Source: Clostridium folliculivorans
GTDB taxonomy: Bacteria > Bacillota > Clostridia > Clostridiales > Clostridiaceae
NCBI RefSeq assembly: GCF_024341905.1
Contig: NZ_BQXY01000002.1
Span: forward strand, 742,706 to 806,705
Reading direction: 5' to 3'
Length of the DNA: 64,000 bases
Positions 26,518 to 35,410 of the stretch are shown here, piece by piece (the stretch's first letter is position 1; each line of letters opens with the position of its first letter). Position numbers and translations under genes: made by a program. The notes beneath the pieces are model-generated. The model was not told where the DNA came from. It did no database searches and worked only from the letters and a program-made list of their open reading frames with translations.

Positions 26518-28317
26518 CTACACTCCTAACATTTGTTCTATTTTACTTGCGAGCTCTAATAACTCTAAGGTTTCCTTTTCATCAGTAGTCTCCTCATCAT
26601 AGGCATACCTTTTTATTTCTTCATCTACTATATAAGTCAATGTCTTAATATTTTCTTCTTTAAGCTTTTCTAAATCTATTTGAACGCTCAGAACTGTTTC
26701 GTTACACCATTGATCTAAAGCCTTCTTTATCTTTGATTTAAGCTTGCCTTTCCAAGTATTATAATCAATTATAATAGTGGCAAGTTCAATAATTACCATA
26801 GCCGCTGATGTTATTGCCTTTAAGGATGTTGCTCCTATTTTGCTTAAAGTTCGTTTTAAAGCATTGTGAGTTTCACGTTTAAAGGTCTTTCCAAAGATGT
26901 CACCAACAACTTTTAAAGTATGGGAAGCTGCATTAGCAACTCCTGCACCAGCTCCTCCTGCTCCACCAAAATTAGCAAAATATCTTAACAGTCCGCCTTC
27001 AACTATTCTATTCCCTACTTTTTTCCCAAATCCTCTTTTTGCAAGGTCTGCTGCAGTGGAAAAACATATTGATACTTCCTTATCAAACTCTATAATTTGT
27101 GTATTGAGATAATCATTTATCTTTTCATTTAAATCATTTAATTCTATTTCTAGATACCTTTTTACCCCAAGAGTTTCCTGCTGAACAGAAAAGGGAAGAA
27201 GGTGATTATTAACATAAGGAATCATCTCTTCCATGCTCATTTTACCTACAGATTCTATTGAATTATATATATTATTTTCAGCGCAATCTCTGGATTTTAA
27301 GAATTCTTTTTCAACATTCTCTTTAAGTTTATCAAATGTTGGAATAACTAACTCTGGTATTAACTTTAGTACGTTTTCAGCAAATTGCTTGGAACTATTT
27401 CTTATTTGATCTTTAACGGATTTTGATAGCTTAATATTTTCATATCGCTTTTCCACCTCACATTGGCACTTATAGAACAGATCCAAAATGAAACCATTAA
27501 AGGCACTATCAAGGGCTTTCTGTCTTTCAATTGAGTTAATTGATTTTTCTACATAGTTCCAAAGCTCCGTAGCTCCTGGCATTGGATAATCCTCTTCGTT
27601 TTCTACACTCTCTGTCTCTACTAAAAAAGCTGGAATATCTTGATGTAAGATATCCTTAGTATAATTTATAATTTCAACTATTCTTCTATCAGCTTTACTT
27701 ATGTTTCTAGGACAACGATTGATTAATAAAATAATCTCCACATCATCTCTAATAAGTTCTTTTAAGAATCCTAGAAAGGCATAATCATTCTCCTGTATTC
27801 CGATTCTAAAATTAACGGTATAAATAATAACATCACTATTAGGTATAAATTCTTTAAGTATTTCCTCATGTTCTTTTATAATAGATCCATAACCTGGTGT
27901 ATCAAAAAGGCGCATGTTTTCAAGATTGAATTGAGTTGATTTAGTAACCAATTTAACCCTCTCAAGCTCGCTATCAGGCTCTTTTAGTAAATCATTAAAT
28001 AAGTCCTGATCTATTCTTTCAATGGTGGCATCTTTATTTATTGCATAAAACTGGTTTTCTTCAATGCCTGCCTTAAATTCTACCTCAGTTATAACACCAG
28101 TGGACGGCGCAGAACTTACATATAAAACATTTTCTTGTATAAGCCCATTTATAAGTGTAGACTTACCGCTACTAGTTTCTCCAAGCATCATAACATAGCT
28201 ATCTATATTAGTTATTCTATTTTTTAGAAACCTTGATAATATACTCAACTTTTCATCTTGAAGCTTTTCAACAAGAGAATTTACTAATTGATACTTCTCC
28301 ATTATGGTATTATTCAT
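26518..28317 (-). CDS. Dynamin-like GTPase 3
   Basis: A 599-aa large GTPase. P-loop GETSSGKST at 46-54, G3 DTPGYGS near 138-144, and a switch-1 Thr likely in SSAPSTGVITE. The G4 position reads LLINRCPRN, so the guanine-selecting NKxD/TKxD is not conserved. A long helical stalk follows. A glycine/alanine-rich stretch (FGGAGGAGAGVANAA, about 443-458) and a hydrophobic helix (AAMVIIELATIIIDY, about 500-515) could be the membrane-inserting paddle. Dynamin-family layout is clear; the nucleotide may not be strictly GTP. Its ATG lies inside the end of GTPase 2 (8-bp overlap), so the two are translationally coupled. Confidence 0.9.
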   Translation of the reverse strand: MNNTIMEKYQLVNSLVEKLQDEKLSILSRFLKNRITNIDSYVMMLGETSSGKSTLINGLIQENVLYVSSAPSTGVITEVEFKAGIEENQFYAINKDATIERIDQDLFNDLLKEPDSELERVKLVTKSTQFNLENMRLFDTPGYGSIIKEHEEILKEFIPNSDVIIYTVNFRIGIQENDYAFLGFLKELIRDDVEIILLINRCPRNISKADRRIVEIINYTKDILHQDIPAFLVETESVENEEDYPMPGATELWNYVEKSINSIERQKALDSAFNGFILDLFYKCQCEVEKRYENIKLSKSVKDQIRNSSKQFAENVLKLIPELVIPTFDKLKENVEKEFLKSRDCAENNIYNSIESVGKMSMEEMIPYVNNHLLPFSVQQETLGVKRYLEIELNDLNEKINDYLNTQIIEFDKEVSICFSTAADLAKRGFGKKVGNRIVEGGLLRYFANFGGAGGAGAGVANAASHTLKVVGDIFGKTFKRETHNALKRTLSKIGATSLKAITSAAMVIIELATIIIDYNTWKGKLKSKIKKALDQWCNETVLSVQIDLEKLKEENIKTLTYIVDEEIKRYAYDEETTDEKETLELLELASKIEQMLGV

Positions 28318-30109
28318 TTAATAATATCTCCATTTCTTCAATGTACTCTTTATCTGTACTTAATTCTTCAATACTATAATTTGATTTAAATGTGTCTTTA
28401 CATTTTTCAATATTCTTAAGCTTAATTTCTTCAAAAGCCTTCTTACGATCAGTAAGATAATTATCTAGGCTTTCTTTAACTTGACTTGAAATATTCTCAA
28501 AGGAATTTATTAGTTCTTCTTTTATAAGCTTACCAACTTCATCAATAACCTGTTCAAGTTGAAGCTTTGTATTTGACGCTCTTTTAGCCGTTATAGCTTT
28601 CTTTGATTTATTTCCTACCAAAGTAAACACTACGCCTACAACAGCACCTGCTAAAGCTCCTATAGCAGTTCCTAGAGGACCTCCAAGTGTTCCAAGTAAG
28701 GCACCCTCTTGTATTGCAACAAAAATCGCTCCACCAGCAATTGCTCCTGCTATGTCAAAGCCGGCTTTTATTCCCTTCTCAAACTTGAAAGCTTGTCCGT
28801 TATTAAAGTTTAATGCATTAATTGACATATCATTTTCTAACTTTACAATATTAGATATTTCCTCTAATAACTCTGAAATCTCATAAATAATGTTTTGTGT
28901 AAAATCAAAATAATCATTTAACACTTCAGAAAAGTACTGCTGTTGATAATCAGTAAAAGTGTCAGTTAACAGTTGACCATCTACAACACCACTATCTACA
29001 ACTCTAAAAACCTCACTTCTTATGTTTTCCACACATTTTTTAGCTTGCTTCTTTACGAAGGTGCTGACCTCATCTTCCTTTTCATCTAAGAAATCTTCAA
29101 TTTCTTCGATTTGAGCCTGTAACTTTTTAGTATTTACTTTAAAGTCTTCTTCTTCCTTATCACAAGCATTTCTTAATTCTTCCTCAGTAAAACTTGCTTC
29201 TCTAAGGTTATTATCAATATCTCTTTTACAAGAATTAATCATTAAAGCTACCTTGGACTTTAAGTTTTTGCTTTCATTTTCCTTCCAATTTTTTACTGTA
29301 TGATCCAGTCTCTCAATAAGTTGAAAAATATTAGAATTCCCTACTAATGTATCATCCTTATTTACCATTCCAGAAATTGCATCATATGCATTAACAACAA
29401 TTATTTCATCATTAAATGGAGCATTGATAGACTTTGCTATTTCTCTCAAAACCTTTGTGTTAAATTCAACTGATTCACGTACTTCACGCTTGCTCTCGCC
29501 AAAATTGTTCTGCACAAATATAGCTGACGCAAATTGTCTCCACACGCCTTTAATAAATATCTCTTCTGAACGTCTTATTGTTGGAGTGGTAGGTATAACA
29601 AATATAGCTGTGCATAGATTTTTGATATATCTCATAGTAGTGTCTTGATTTGCAGCAGTAAGACTTCCTACACCTGGCAAGTCAACTATAGTTATCCCAC
29701 CTTTTAACAAGTCAACGTTGCGATATAAAACAATATGAGAAACATTTTTTTCATTACCAGGATTGTACTCATTGTCAACGTATTTATTTAAATCATCCCT
29801 AGTATATATTTCAACCTCAGAAGATGAATCTTTGAAATATACAATAGCCTTTTCTTCTTTACCATACTTTACTTCAACAGGAACACAGGTAGTTTCATCT
29901 GCCTCATTAGGCAAAATATTTTCTGCTAATATTGAGTTTATAAGGGTACTCTTCCCCATCCCCTGCATACCTAACACAGGAATGATTACTTCTCTTAAAT
30001 TTAGATTTTTTGATATATTTTCTAAAGTATCGCCCATTTGCTGCTCACCTGAGTATTTATTAAGAATCGAAAGCAGCTTACTATTTTCAGTAATAGTCTT
30101 AATATCCAT
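28310..30109 (-). CDS. Dynamin-like GTPase 2
   Basis: A 599-aa large GTPase, same length as GTPase 3 but different in sequence. P-loop GMQGMGKST at 47-55, switch-1 ETTCVP at 72-77, G3 DLPGVGS at 143-149. G4 is degenerate (FVQNNFGES). Stalk helices with acidic coiled-coil character (LQAQIEEIEDFLDEKEDE). A long glycine-rich hydrophobic hairpin (about 448-498; IAGAIAGGAIFVAIQ, LGTAIGALAGAVVGVVFTLV) is the likely membrane insertion segment, like that of BDLP or DynA. RBS AAGGTGGG. Adjacent unlike GTPases of equal length suggest a hetero-oligomer, as for tandem bacterial dynamins. Confidence 0.92.
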   Translation of the reverse strand: MDIKTITENSKLLSILNKYSGEQQMGDTLENISKNLNLREVIIPVLGMQGMGKSTLINSILAENILPNEADETTCVPVEVKYGKEEKAIVYFKDSSSEVEIYTRDDLNKYVDNEYNPGNEKNVSHIVLYRNVDLLKGGITIVDLPGVGSLTAANQDTTMRYIKNLCTAIFVIPTTPTIRRSEEIFIKGVWRQFASAIFVQNNFGESKREVRESVEFNTKVLREIAKSINAPFNDEIIVVNAYDAISGMVNKDDTLVGNSNIFQLIERLDHTVKNWKENESKNLKSKVALMINSCKRDIDNNLREASFTEEELRNACDKEEEDFKVNTKKLQAQIEEIEDFLDEKEDEVSTFVKKQAKKCVENIRSEVFRVVDSGVVDGQLLTDTFTDYQQQYFSEVLNDYFDFTQNIIYEISELLEEISNIVKLENDMSINALNFNNGQAFKFEKGIKAGFDIAGAIAGGAIFVAIQEGALLGTLGGPLGTAIGALAGAVVGVVFTLVGNKSKKAITAKRASNTKLQLEQVIDEVGKLIKEELINSFENISSQVKESLDNYLTDRKKAFEEIKLKNIEKCKDTFKSNYSIEELSTDKEYIEEMEILLNE

Positions 30110-30121
30110 TAAATTCCCACC

Positions 30122-30427
30122 TTACTCTTCAGTTCTTTTTTGATTTTTAAGTATCTGCTTTAGCAGTTTATTATTTTCCTTTGCAAGATCATATGTCTCA
30201 TCTATCTTTTCGTTTAGCTCTCTTAAAAGACGGCTATGTTCAGAAACTGTATTTATAATATCATCAGTAATACCAGATTGAATTTCCTTCATGATTCCCT
30301 TTGTTGCCTCATCTACCTGAAGAAGAATTGATTTTTCAGACCCCTTCACACTATTCTTAACTTTATTATTGTAAGCTCTATCTTTATTAGTTTTTTTATC
30401 AGTTAATCCTCTATTAGTTTCACTCAT
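30122..30427 (-). CDS. Small coiled-coil protein between GTPases 1 and 2
   Basis: 101 aa. The N-terminal third is polar and basic and probably disordered (SETNRGLTDKKTNKDRAYNN). The rest is a heptad-rich helix (SRLLRELNEKIDETYDLAKE then NNKLLKQILKNQKR). Good ribosome binding site (GGAGGAAG). It has 11 bp to the next gene and 13 bp to the one before, so it belongs to the operon. A small helical partner between two GTPases suggests a bridging or nucleating subunit. No family recognised. Confidence 0.75.
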   Translation of the reverse strand: MSETNRGLTDKKTNKDRAYNNKVKNSVKGSEKSILLQVDEATKGIMKEIQSGITDDIINTVSEHSRLLRELNEKIDETYDLAKENNKLLKQILKNQKRTEE

Positions 30428-30440
30428 TTTCTTCCTCCAA

Positions 30441-32921
30441 TTAGTTAGCGGCTCTTATTATATTTGCTATTTGCTTATCAATAACTTCATCTCTCAAATA
30501 GCTAAAGTTACCTTGAATCTTCTTAAGTATCTCTGTTTCTTCTATCATTATATTGTTCTGCCCACTTTGAGCTTCAATAATGGCAAGATTATAAATAGGG
30601 TTTTCATGATTTATAAATATCATAGAAGGATGCTGTATATTGAGGTTCTTCGTAAGCAACATCATATTACCTATAGCCTCAGGTATACCTCCACCATTGA
30701 TAATTTCCGTAAAATCTTGTATTACAAAAACAAGAAAATCCTTGTTTGATAGACTATTACATATTCCACTTCTATGTATTTGGGTCTGAGCAGAACCATA
30801 CTGAGTTGTATTAGTTAGTATGTAAACATTCTTCTCCTGCTCCTCCTTCATTACATTTTCAACATCATCTTCAGAAGGATTGAAGTAAAAATTATACCTA
30901 TCTACTTTAATAAATCGCCTATTTGCAATCATAGTGATTTGCCTTTGTGTTATACTTATACCTAAAAATCTCTTTGCGAAAGCTGTCATGCAGCTCAAAT
31001 CCCATCCAAAGATATAAGAATCCCTATCTAATGCATTATGCTTATCTAATAGTAGCGATGTAGTACTTATAAATATAGAATTCGAAACTTTCTCAGCAAG
31101 CTTTGCAATATTGTATGCACTCTTATTAAATGCTGCTTTTTCAAGAGAAATACTAATCTCAGCATCAGATACCTTCATCTTTTTCTTGTCACTACCTTTG
31201 TTATTATCTCTAATAAGATCTAATAATTTTCCAAGACTAAATGTTGCTTCTCTAAGTTTTTCTTCTTTTATGGCAGTGTGCTTTCTTTGCTCGAAAGCTC
31301 TTCGCCTATTTTCTATGATCTCCAATATATTATCTATAGGGACCTTAGTTTTTTTCGTCCATGAACTTATTTCTTTAATGTAACTTTTCTTAGCACGTAA
31401 TATATATGCCTCGATCTCTTTCTTTGTTCCGGCATGATCAATAACTGTTACAGTATCCGGAATATATTCATATCCCCAATCCTTATCAAAAAGCTTTCCA
31501 AATAAGCGCTTCACTCCTGAACCAAAGCTACTCTTTGGAACTTTTCTATAAGTAACATCTGTTCTTTTCTTTAAATCCAATTGAGGCATGCTTGGAAGCC
31601 CATTGAGACTTATAATGTCACGTGACGGTATATTTAGTTTTTCTGATATTTCCTTTAAATAAAAATTGAATTTAGATATTTCATTAAGCATCTGTTTTTC
31701 ACAGTTTTTTACCAATTCTTTTATTTTAGTAATATCAGATTCTGAAAACTGCTCTTTTTGACTAAATTGAACCATATTCATAAAATCATTCTTTATCAAA
31801 GCTAGCTTATTTGGCTTACTATCCAATAAATTTAGCAATCCAGAAAGACGACTTTCTGTTTCATTAGCTTTTCTTATGACCTCGTCATCGAGACCTTCGT
31901 ATTCAAACTTAGTATCAACCAAGGAAATTTCTCCACTAAGATCTTCTTCTGCGTCTGATATAAGCTTTTTTGTCCTCTCAACTATAGAATTAATCCTTGC
32001 GTATTCTATATTTGGTCTTTCTATTTGTATAGTGTCCAAAACTTCTTGTATAAAAATATTATAATTTGAACTTTGTAGAAGCTTCTCCTGTTCTTCCTTT
32101 CCTTTTGCTTCCTCACATCTAGCCCTCAAAGCTTGAGCTGCTGAGATTTGAACTATCCTAACACTGCCCTTATTTTCAATCTTAGAATTGTTCACAATCC
32201 TTTGTACTCTTTTCTTATGTTCAGTTGCAACTTGCTGAACATTTTTTGTACCATCAATACTTGGCTTTAGCGAATCAAGCATATTTTGAACTATTATTAG
32301 TGGGCATTTATACTTAGCTATTACATCTAACACTGACTTCATCTTCTCATCACTATTTGTTTTTAACGTAGTCACAAAAATGCAAACGTCTATATTAGGT
32401 AATAGCACCTCTAATGTTAGTTGTTCATGATTTTGTAATCCATAGGCATCTAGCCCTGGGCTATCAACCAAAAGAACATCACTTCCCAAATCAAAAGTCG
32501 GAGTTGATAGTTCTAGTTGCTCTACCTGCTCCTTATTTTCACTGTTATAATTCTCATCACTGTATCTTTTTATATTTTCTGGTGTCAGTAATTGATTTGA
32601 TAAAACAATTTTCTTTTTTTCTTTGCCTTTAAAAAATACCGTTGCTTTCTTTTCGTCACTTCTTAAACAGGTTACCAGTTGACTAGAGGATGGTCTCACT
32701 GCCATAGACAAAAGTTTGTCCCCTAATATTGAATTAATCATAGTAGATTTCCCACTACTAGTAACACCTATTACACCAACACGTATTTTATCTGATCCCC
32801 ATTTCTCTCTGCTTTGCTTAAACCCAGCTATATCTGAGTCATATCTTTCTAACAAACTTTCATCCCTAGATAGTATCTGTATAACACTATCAACCAATTT
32901 AATTCCTTCCATGTTGCTCAC
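30441..32921 (-). CDS. Dynamin-like GTPase 1 with unusual C-terminal domain
   Basis: An 826-aa protein and first gene of the operon. G1 is GVTSSGKST at 52-60. Switch-1 is probably in RPSSSQLVTCL (76-86). G3 is DSPGLDAYG at 153-161. G4 is QNMLD (213-216 = NMLD), the only GTPase of the three to keep an NxxD. Helical middle (330-460 and 510-600). The C-terminal 240 residues are not obviously dynamin: FGWDLSCMTAFAKRFLGIS, VYILTNTTQYGSAQTQIHRS and FLVFVIQDFTEIINGGGIPE alternate strands and helices like an alpha/beta domain. No clear membrane segment. A weak GTG start follows AGAGA; the ATG three codons later is an alternative. Probably the soluble, regulatory or effector member of the set. Confidence 0.88.
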   Translation of the reverse strand: MSNMEGIKLVDSVIQILSRDESLLERYDSDIAGFKQSREKWGSDKIRVGVIGVTSSGKSTMINSILGDKLLSMAVRPSSSQLVTCLRSDEKKATVFFKGKEKKKIVLSNQLLTPENIKRYSDENYNSENKEQVEQLELSTPTFDLGSDVLLVDSPGLDAYGLQNHEQLTLEVLLPNIDVCIFVTTLKTNSDEKMKSVLDVIAKYKCPLIIVQNMLDSLKPSIDGTKNVQQVATEHKKRVQRIVNNSKIENKGSVRIVQISAAQALRARCEEAKGKEEQEKLLQSSNYNIFIQEVLDTIQIERPNIEYARINSIVERTKKLISDAEEDLSGEISLVDTKFEYEGLDDEVIRKANETESRLSGLLNLLDSKPNKLALIKNDFMNMVQFSQKEQFSESDITKIKELVKNCEKQMLNEISKFNFYLKEISEKLNIPSRDIISLNGLPSMPQLDLKKRTDVTYRKVPKSSFGSGVKRLFGKLFDKDWGYEYIPDTVTVIDHAGTKKEIEAYILRAKKSYIKEISSWTKKTKVPIDNILEIIENRRRAFEQRKHTAIKEEKLREATFSLGKLLDLIRDNNKGSDKKKMKVSDAEISISLEKAAFNKSAYNIAKLAEKVSNSIFISTTSLLLDKHNALDRDSYIFGWDLSCMTAFAKRFLGISITQRQITMIANRRFIKVDRYNFYFNPSEDDVENVMKEEQEKNVYILTNTTQYGSAQTQIHRSGICNSLSNKDFLVFVIQDFTEIINGGGIPEAIGNMMLLTKNLNIQHPSMIFINHENPIYNLAIIEAQSGQNNIMIEETEILKKIQGNFSYLRDEVIDKQIANIIRAAN

Positions 32922-32934
32922 TCTCTATACTGTT

Positions 32935-32962
32935 ATATTAATGCACCCATTCATATTTTCAA
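32935..32962 (-). promoter_or_regulatory. Candidate promoter of the dynamin operon
   Basis: On the minus strand TTGAAA (32957-32962), 16 bp, TAATAT (32935-32940), close before the first gene. In AT-rich DNA this is only suggestive. The rest of 32963-33392 shows no gene; a family-A-like right end (GGTACATCTTT) lies at 32970-32980. Confidence 0.4.
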
Positions 32963-33392
32963 ATTGAAACGGTACATCTTTAATTAATTTTATTTTTACG
33001 ACAAACATCAATAAATAAATCAAAAATTTGATATGTACTAACTTATGTCTATAAGAAATATAACACCATACTTGTTTAAAACTCAATGTATTCTACAAAA
33101 GCTTACATACAGGAAAAATTTTTAGAAACTATTTTAAATTGAATTAAAACTTTGTGTTTGTGATATTCCACATTTTGGTTGTCACAATCATTGACTTTAT
33201 GTTATTTTGTATTTTAACACTGGTTTTTCGAGTACAAAAGCTGCATTTCGTTTACAAATATTCAATTGTAAGTTTCAAACATTGCTTTGTAAGACGCTTG
33301 GGAAAACCTTGAATTATTTATTTGGGCAGGAATAAAAATGGAAAGGAACAAATTTCTATTTTAAACATATCTATTGTAGAGCTTTCGTATCT

Positions 33393-33683
33393 TTATATCT
33401 CCACTACACTCAAACCATAATCCTCTAGCACGCTATCTATATACTTAAAATCTTCATTGCTTTCAAACTCCATCCAACAGATTACATTTCTATCAGTTTT
33501 ATAATCAATGATCTTGCCATTAATCTCTTCTTTAAAATCAGTCCATCCCCAAAGATGCATATTGCCTTCAACCTTATATCTCACAAAATCACCTCTATTA
33601 TAGCTATCGCAAGGTAAAAGCTTACCAATCTCTATGTTGTTTATATTTTTGAAAGTAAATATTAAGGCGCCATAGTTGATCAT
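33393..33683 (-). CDS. Hypothetical protein, 96 aa
   Basis: A soluble alpha/beta protein with many aromatics: LLPCDSYNRGDFVRYKVEGN, MHLWGWTDFKEEINGKIIDY and VICWMEFESNEDFKYIDSVL. No family recognised and no signal peptide or membrane segment. The ribosome binding site is weak. It stands between the dynamin operon and the DUF2089 cluster, about 470 bp from the former, so it is probably not part of it. Confidence 0.55.
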   Translation of the reverse strand: MINYGALIFTFKNINNIEIGKLLPCDSYNRGDFVRYKVEGNMHLWGWTDFKEEINGKIIDYKTDRNVICWMEFESNEDFKYIDSVLEDYGLSVVEI

Positions 33684-33755
33684 TCATCACAATTCTTCAT
33701 CAGATAATGAAATCTATACTAGATTTATAATCAGTTACGTCAAAACAAATAACAA

Positions 33756-33795
33756 AAGGCAGCTTTATATATTAAGTTCTACATAAAGCTACCTT
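33756..33795 (-). terminator. Terminator of the DUF2089 cluster
   Basis: AAGGCAGCTTTAT pairs with ATAAAGCTACCTT (one mismatch); on the minus strand it runs into CCTTTTGTT. It lies about 30 bp past the last gene. Confidence 0.75.
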
Positions 33796-33822
33796 CTAGA
33801 TTTTTATATTATAATTTTTTGT

Positions 33823-34083
33823 TTACAGAGTTATGGTTACTTCATCTCCATCTGCTGATGTAACTTCAACCAGTTTTAACCCTCTATAACCTCTTAGATA
33901 TTTTATGCTCTTTGCAAGCTCATCAAAATCTATACAATCAATTATGTCCCTTTGCTGCTGATTAAGATGCTTTCCAGACTTTTCTATAGCATAAGACGCT
34001 ATCCTACAACCGAAACTTGCGATACTTAAGGGTACGGGAATAAAAAATTTTCTACCATGTTTTTCTCTAATATAAATTCTCAT
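33823..34083 (-). CDS. Small paralogue of the SHOCT-like protein's C-terminal domain
   Basis: 86 aa from the ATG at 34083, taken because AGAAGGGA precedes it and an earlier ATG overlaps that site. The N-terminal MRIYIREKHGRKFFIPVPLS and the C-terminal LKLVEVTSADGDEVTITL match, in order, KIRVNSQHGDNVNINVPVKF and GKIVDVKSEKGDSVEISVE of the neighbouring 122-aa protein. It is therefore the same domain without the SHOCT-like head. The two may form one complex. Function unknown. Confidence 0.7.
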   Translation of the reverse strand: MRIYIREKHGRKFFIPVPLSIASFGCRIASYAIEKSGKHLNQQQRDIIDCIDFDELAKSIKYLRGYRGLKLVEVTSADGDEVTITL

Positions 34084-34152
34084 CACATCGATTCCCTTCT
34101 GCATTCTTTTTTCTGCACAGAAAAACTACTAATACCTGTGCATTTAATGCTT

Positions 34153-34521
34153 CTATTCAACACTTATCTCAACGCTGTCCCCTTTTTCGCTTTTTACATC
34201 TACAATTTTACCATCTAGTCCATCACTTACAGCCTGAAGAATAGCCTGAATATCTATATCCTCCATACCTTCTACACCTTCTATTTTAGGTATTCTCTTA
34301 ATAGCGCCACCTATAGTTCTTATAAACTTAACTGGTACATTTATATTTACGTTATCTCCATGTTGTGAATTAACTCTTATCTTCAGCATTTTATCAGCGT
34401 TAATTATTGCAGGAACAGTACTTTTGGAAGCATATAAAACATCTATTAACTCTCCTGCTTTCTGTGCATCAATTTTTCCTTCTTCAAGCATCTTTAAAAC
34501 TTTCATAATCTCATCATTCAT
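34153..34521 (-). CDS. SHOCT-like domain protein next to DUF2089
   Basis: 122 aa starting MNDEIMKVLKMLEEGKIDA, then QKAGELIDVLY: the short SHOCT-like helical hairpin. The second half is a beta-rich domain (LKIRVNSQHGDNVNINVPVK, GKIVDVKSEKGDSVEISVE). The start at 34521 follows AAAGGGGA. The family is regularly found behind DUF2089 genes (YvlB-like clusters) and may act with them in envelope-stress control; that is inferred from context. Confidence 0.8.
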   Translation of the reverse strand: MNDEIMKVLKMLEEGKIDAQKAGELIDVLYASKSTVPAIINADKMLKIRVNSQHGDNVNINVPVKFIRTIGGAIKRIPKIEGVEGMEDIDIQAILQAVSDGLDGKIVDVKSEKGDSVEISVE

Positions 34522-34542
34522 TTTGTACAATCCCCTTTAAAA

Positions 34543-34905
34543 TTATTTTTTCAATAAATTTATCGCTTGTTCTGCTGTAATTTCTCCTTTTTCAAGTTTA
34601 TCAATCACTTCAGAACTATTATCTTCCTTCTCTTTAATAGGTGCATAACCTAGTGAAACAATTAAATCTTCAATTTTACTTCGAACTGTAGGATAAGATA
34701 TTCCAAGTTCCTTTTCAACATCTTTAATATTACCTCTACATTTTATAAAAACTTCTGCAAATGTTAACTGTTCCGTAGTAAGGTAAGAAAACTTAGAAAG
34801 TTCAAAATCATTTTCAATAACAGTATTGCATTTTTTACACTTTAACTTTGTAACCGTAAGCTTTGAACTGCATACAGGGCATCGAGTTAATACTTTATAA
34901 GCCAT
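34543..34905 (-). CDS. DUF2089 zinc-ribbon/HTH protein
   Basis: 120 aa. The N-terminal zinc ribbon has CPVC and CKKC pairs. The middle helix-turn-helix is TFAEVFIKCRGNIKDVEKEL then GISYPTVRSKIEDLI, as in DUF2089. The C-terminal VIDKLEKGEITAEQAINLLK is again SHOCT-like. The start at 34905 follows GGAGAG. First gene of a three-gene set. The HTH suggests it is a regulator, perhaps of its own operon; upstream lies a 21-bp tandem repeat (34997-35038). Confidence 0.85.
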   Translation of the reverse strand: MAYKVLTRCPVCSSKLTVTKLKCKKCNTVIENDFELSKFSYLTTEQLTFAEVFIKCRGNIKDVEKELGISYPTVRSKIEDLIVSLGYAPIKEKEDNSSEVIDKLEKGEITAEQAINLLKK

Positions 34906-34996
34906 ACAAATCACTCTCCATAGTTTCATTATACTACCATTATTGATAATTTCAATATATTTATTAATTTATTTTATATATTTTTATTTTTATATT

Positions 34997-35038
34997 AATT
35001 ATATCAATTTAAACATTAATTATATTAATTCAAATATT
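34997..35038. repeat. Two tandem 21-bp repeats upstream of DUF2089
   Basis: AATTATATCAATTTAAACAT(T) is followed directly by AATTATATTAATTCAAATAT(T), with a weaker third unit starting AATTTCATTGATAAT. The 21-bp period is two helical turns, so all copies face the same side of the DNA. Candidate operator array. Confidence 0.5.
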
Positions 35039-35160
35039 AATTTCATTGATAATCATATCAATTTAATGTTTATATAGATATTCCAGTTCCATGAATGTAA
35101 ACGTGTTAAAAACATTTTTATCACTAATTGTATTTTATTTGATTTAAATGGTTCCAATGT

Positions 35161-35365
35161 GGAAGCTTGCAGAAAATTAAGCTGAAGGTGCGCACTAGAT
35201 ATTACTATAAAAAAAGCCTTATATTATGTATTAAATAAATGTTGTTACTGCCACATAAAAGGACAATCTATAAAATGCCAACATTTATTTAATACATAAG
35301 CTAATATGATAAAAATATACACACAGGTTACAACCTCTAAGATATCATCATTTGAGTAATTAGAT
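35161..35365. repeat. Intergenic repeat family C, copy 1
   Basis: A roughly 200-bp block also present at 49585-49790. Core: a perfect 20-bp inverted repeat, TATGTATTAAATAAATGTTG (35225-35244) with its complement (35279-35298), flanked on the left by GCACTAGATATTACTAT and on the right by ATACACACAGGTTACAA. Noncoding. Looks like a miniature element or a structured RNA. Confidence 0.7.
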
Positions 35366-35410
35366 TTATTTCATTTACTCTAATTGGAGCATACTGGATT
35401 TAAAAATTAG

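Noticed and set aside
33001..33390. CRISPR array or tRNA in the larger gaps
   Set aside because: No regularly spaced identical repeats and no cloverleaf were seen here or elsewhere in the window.
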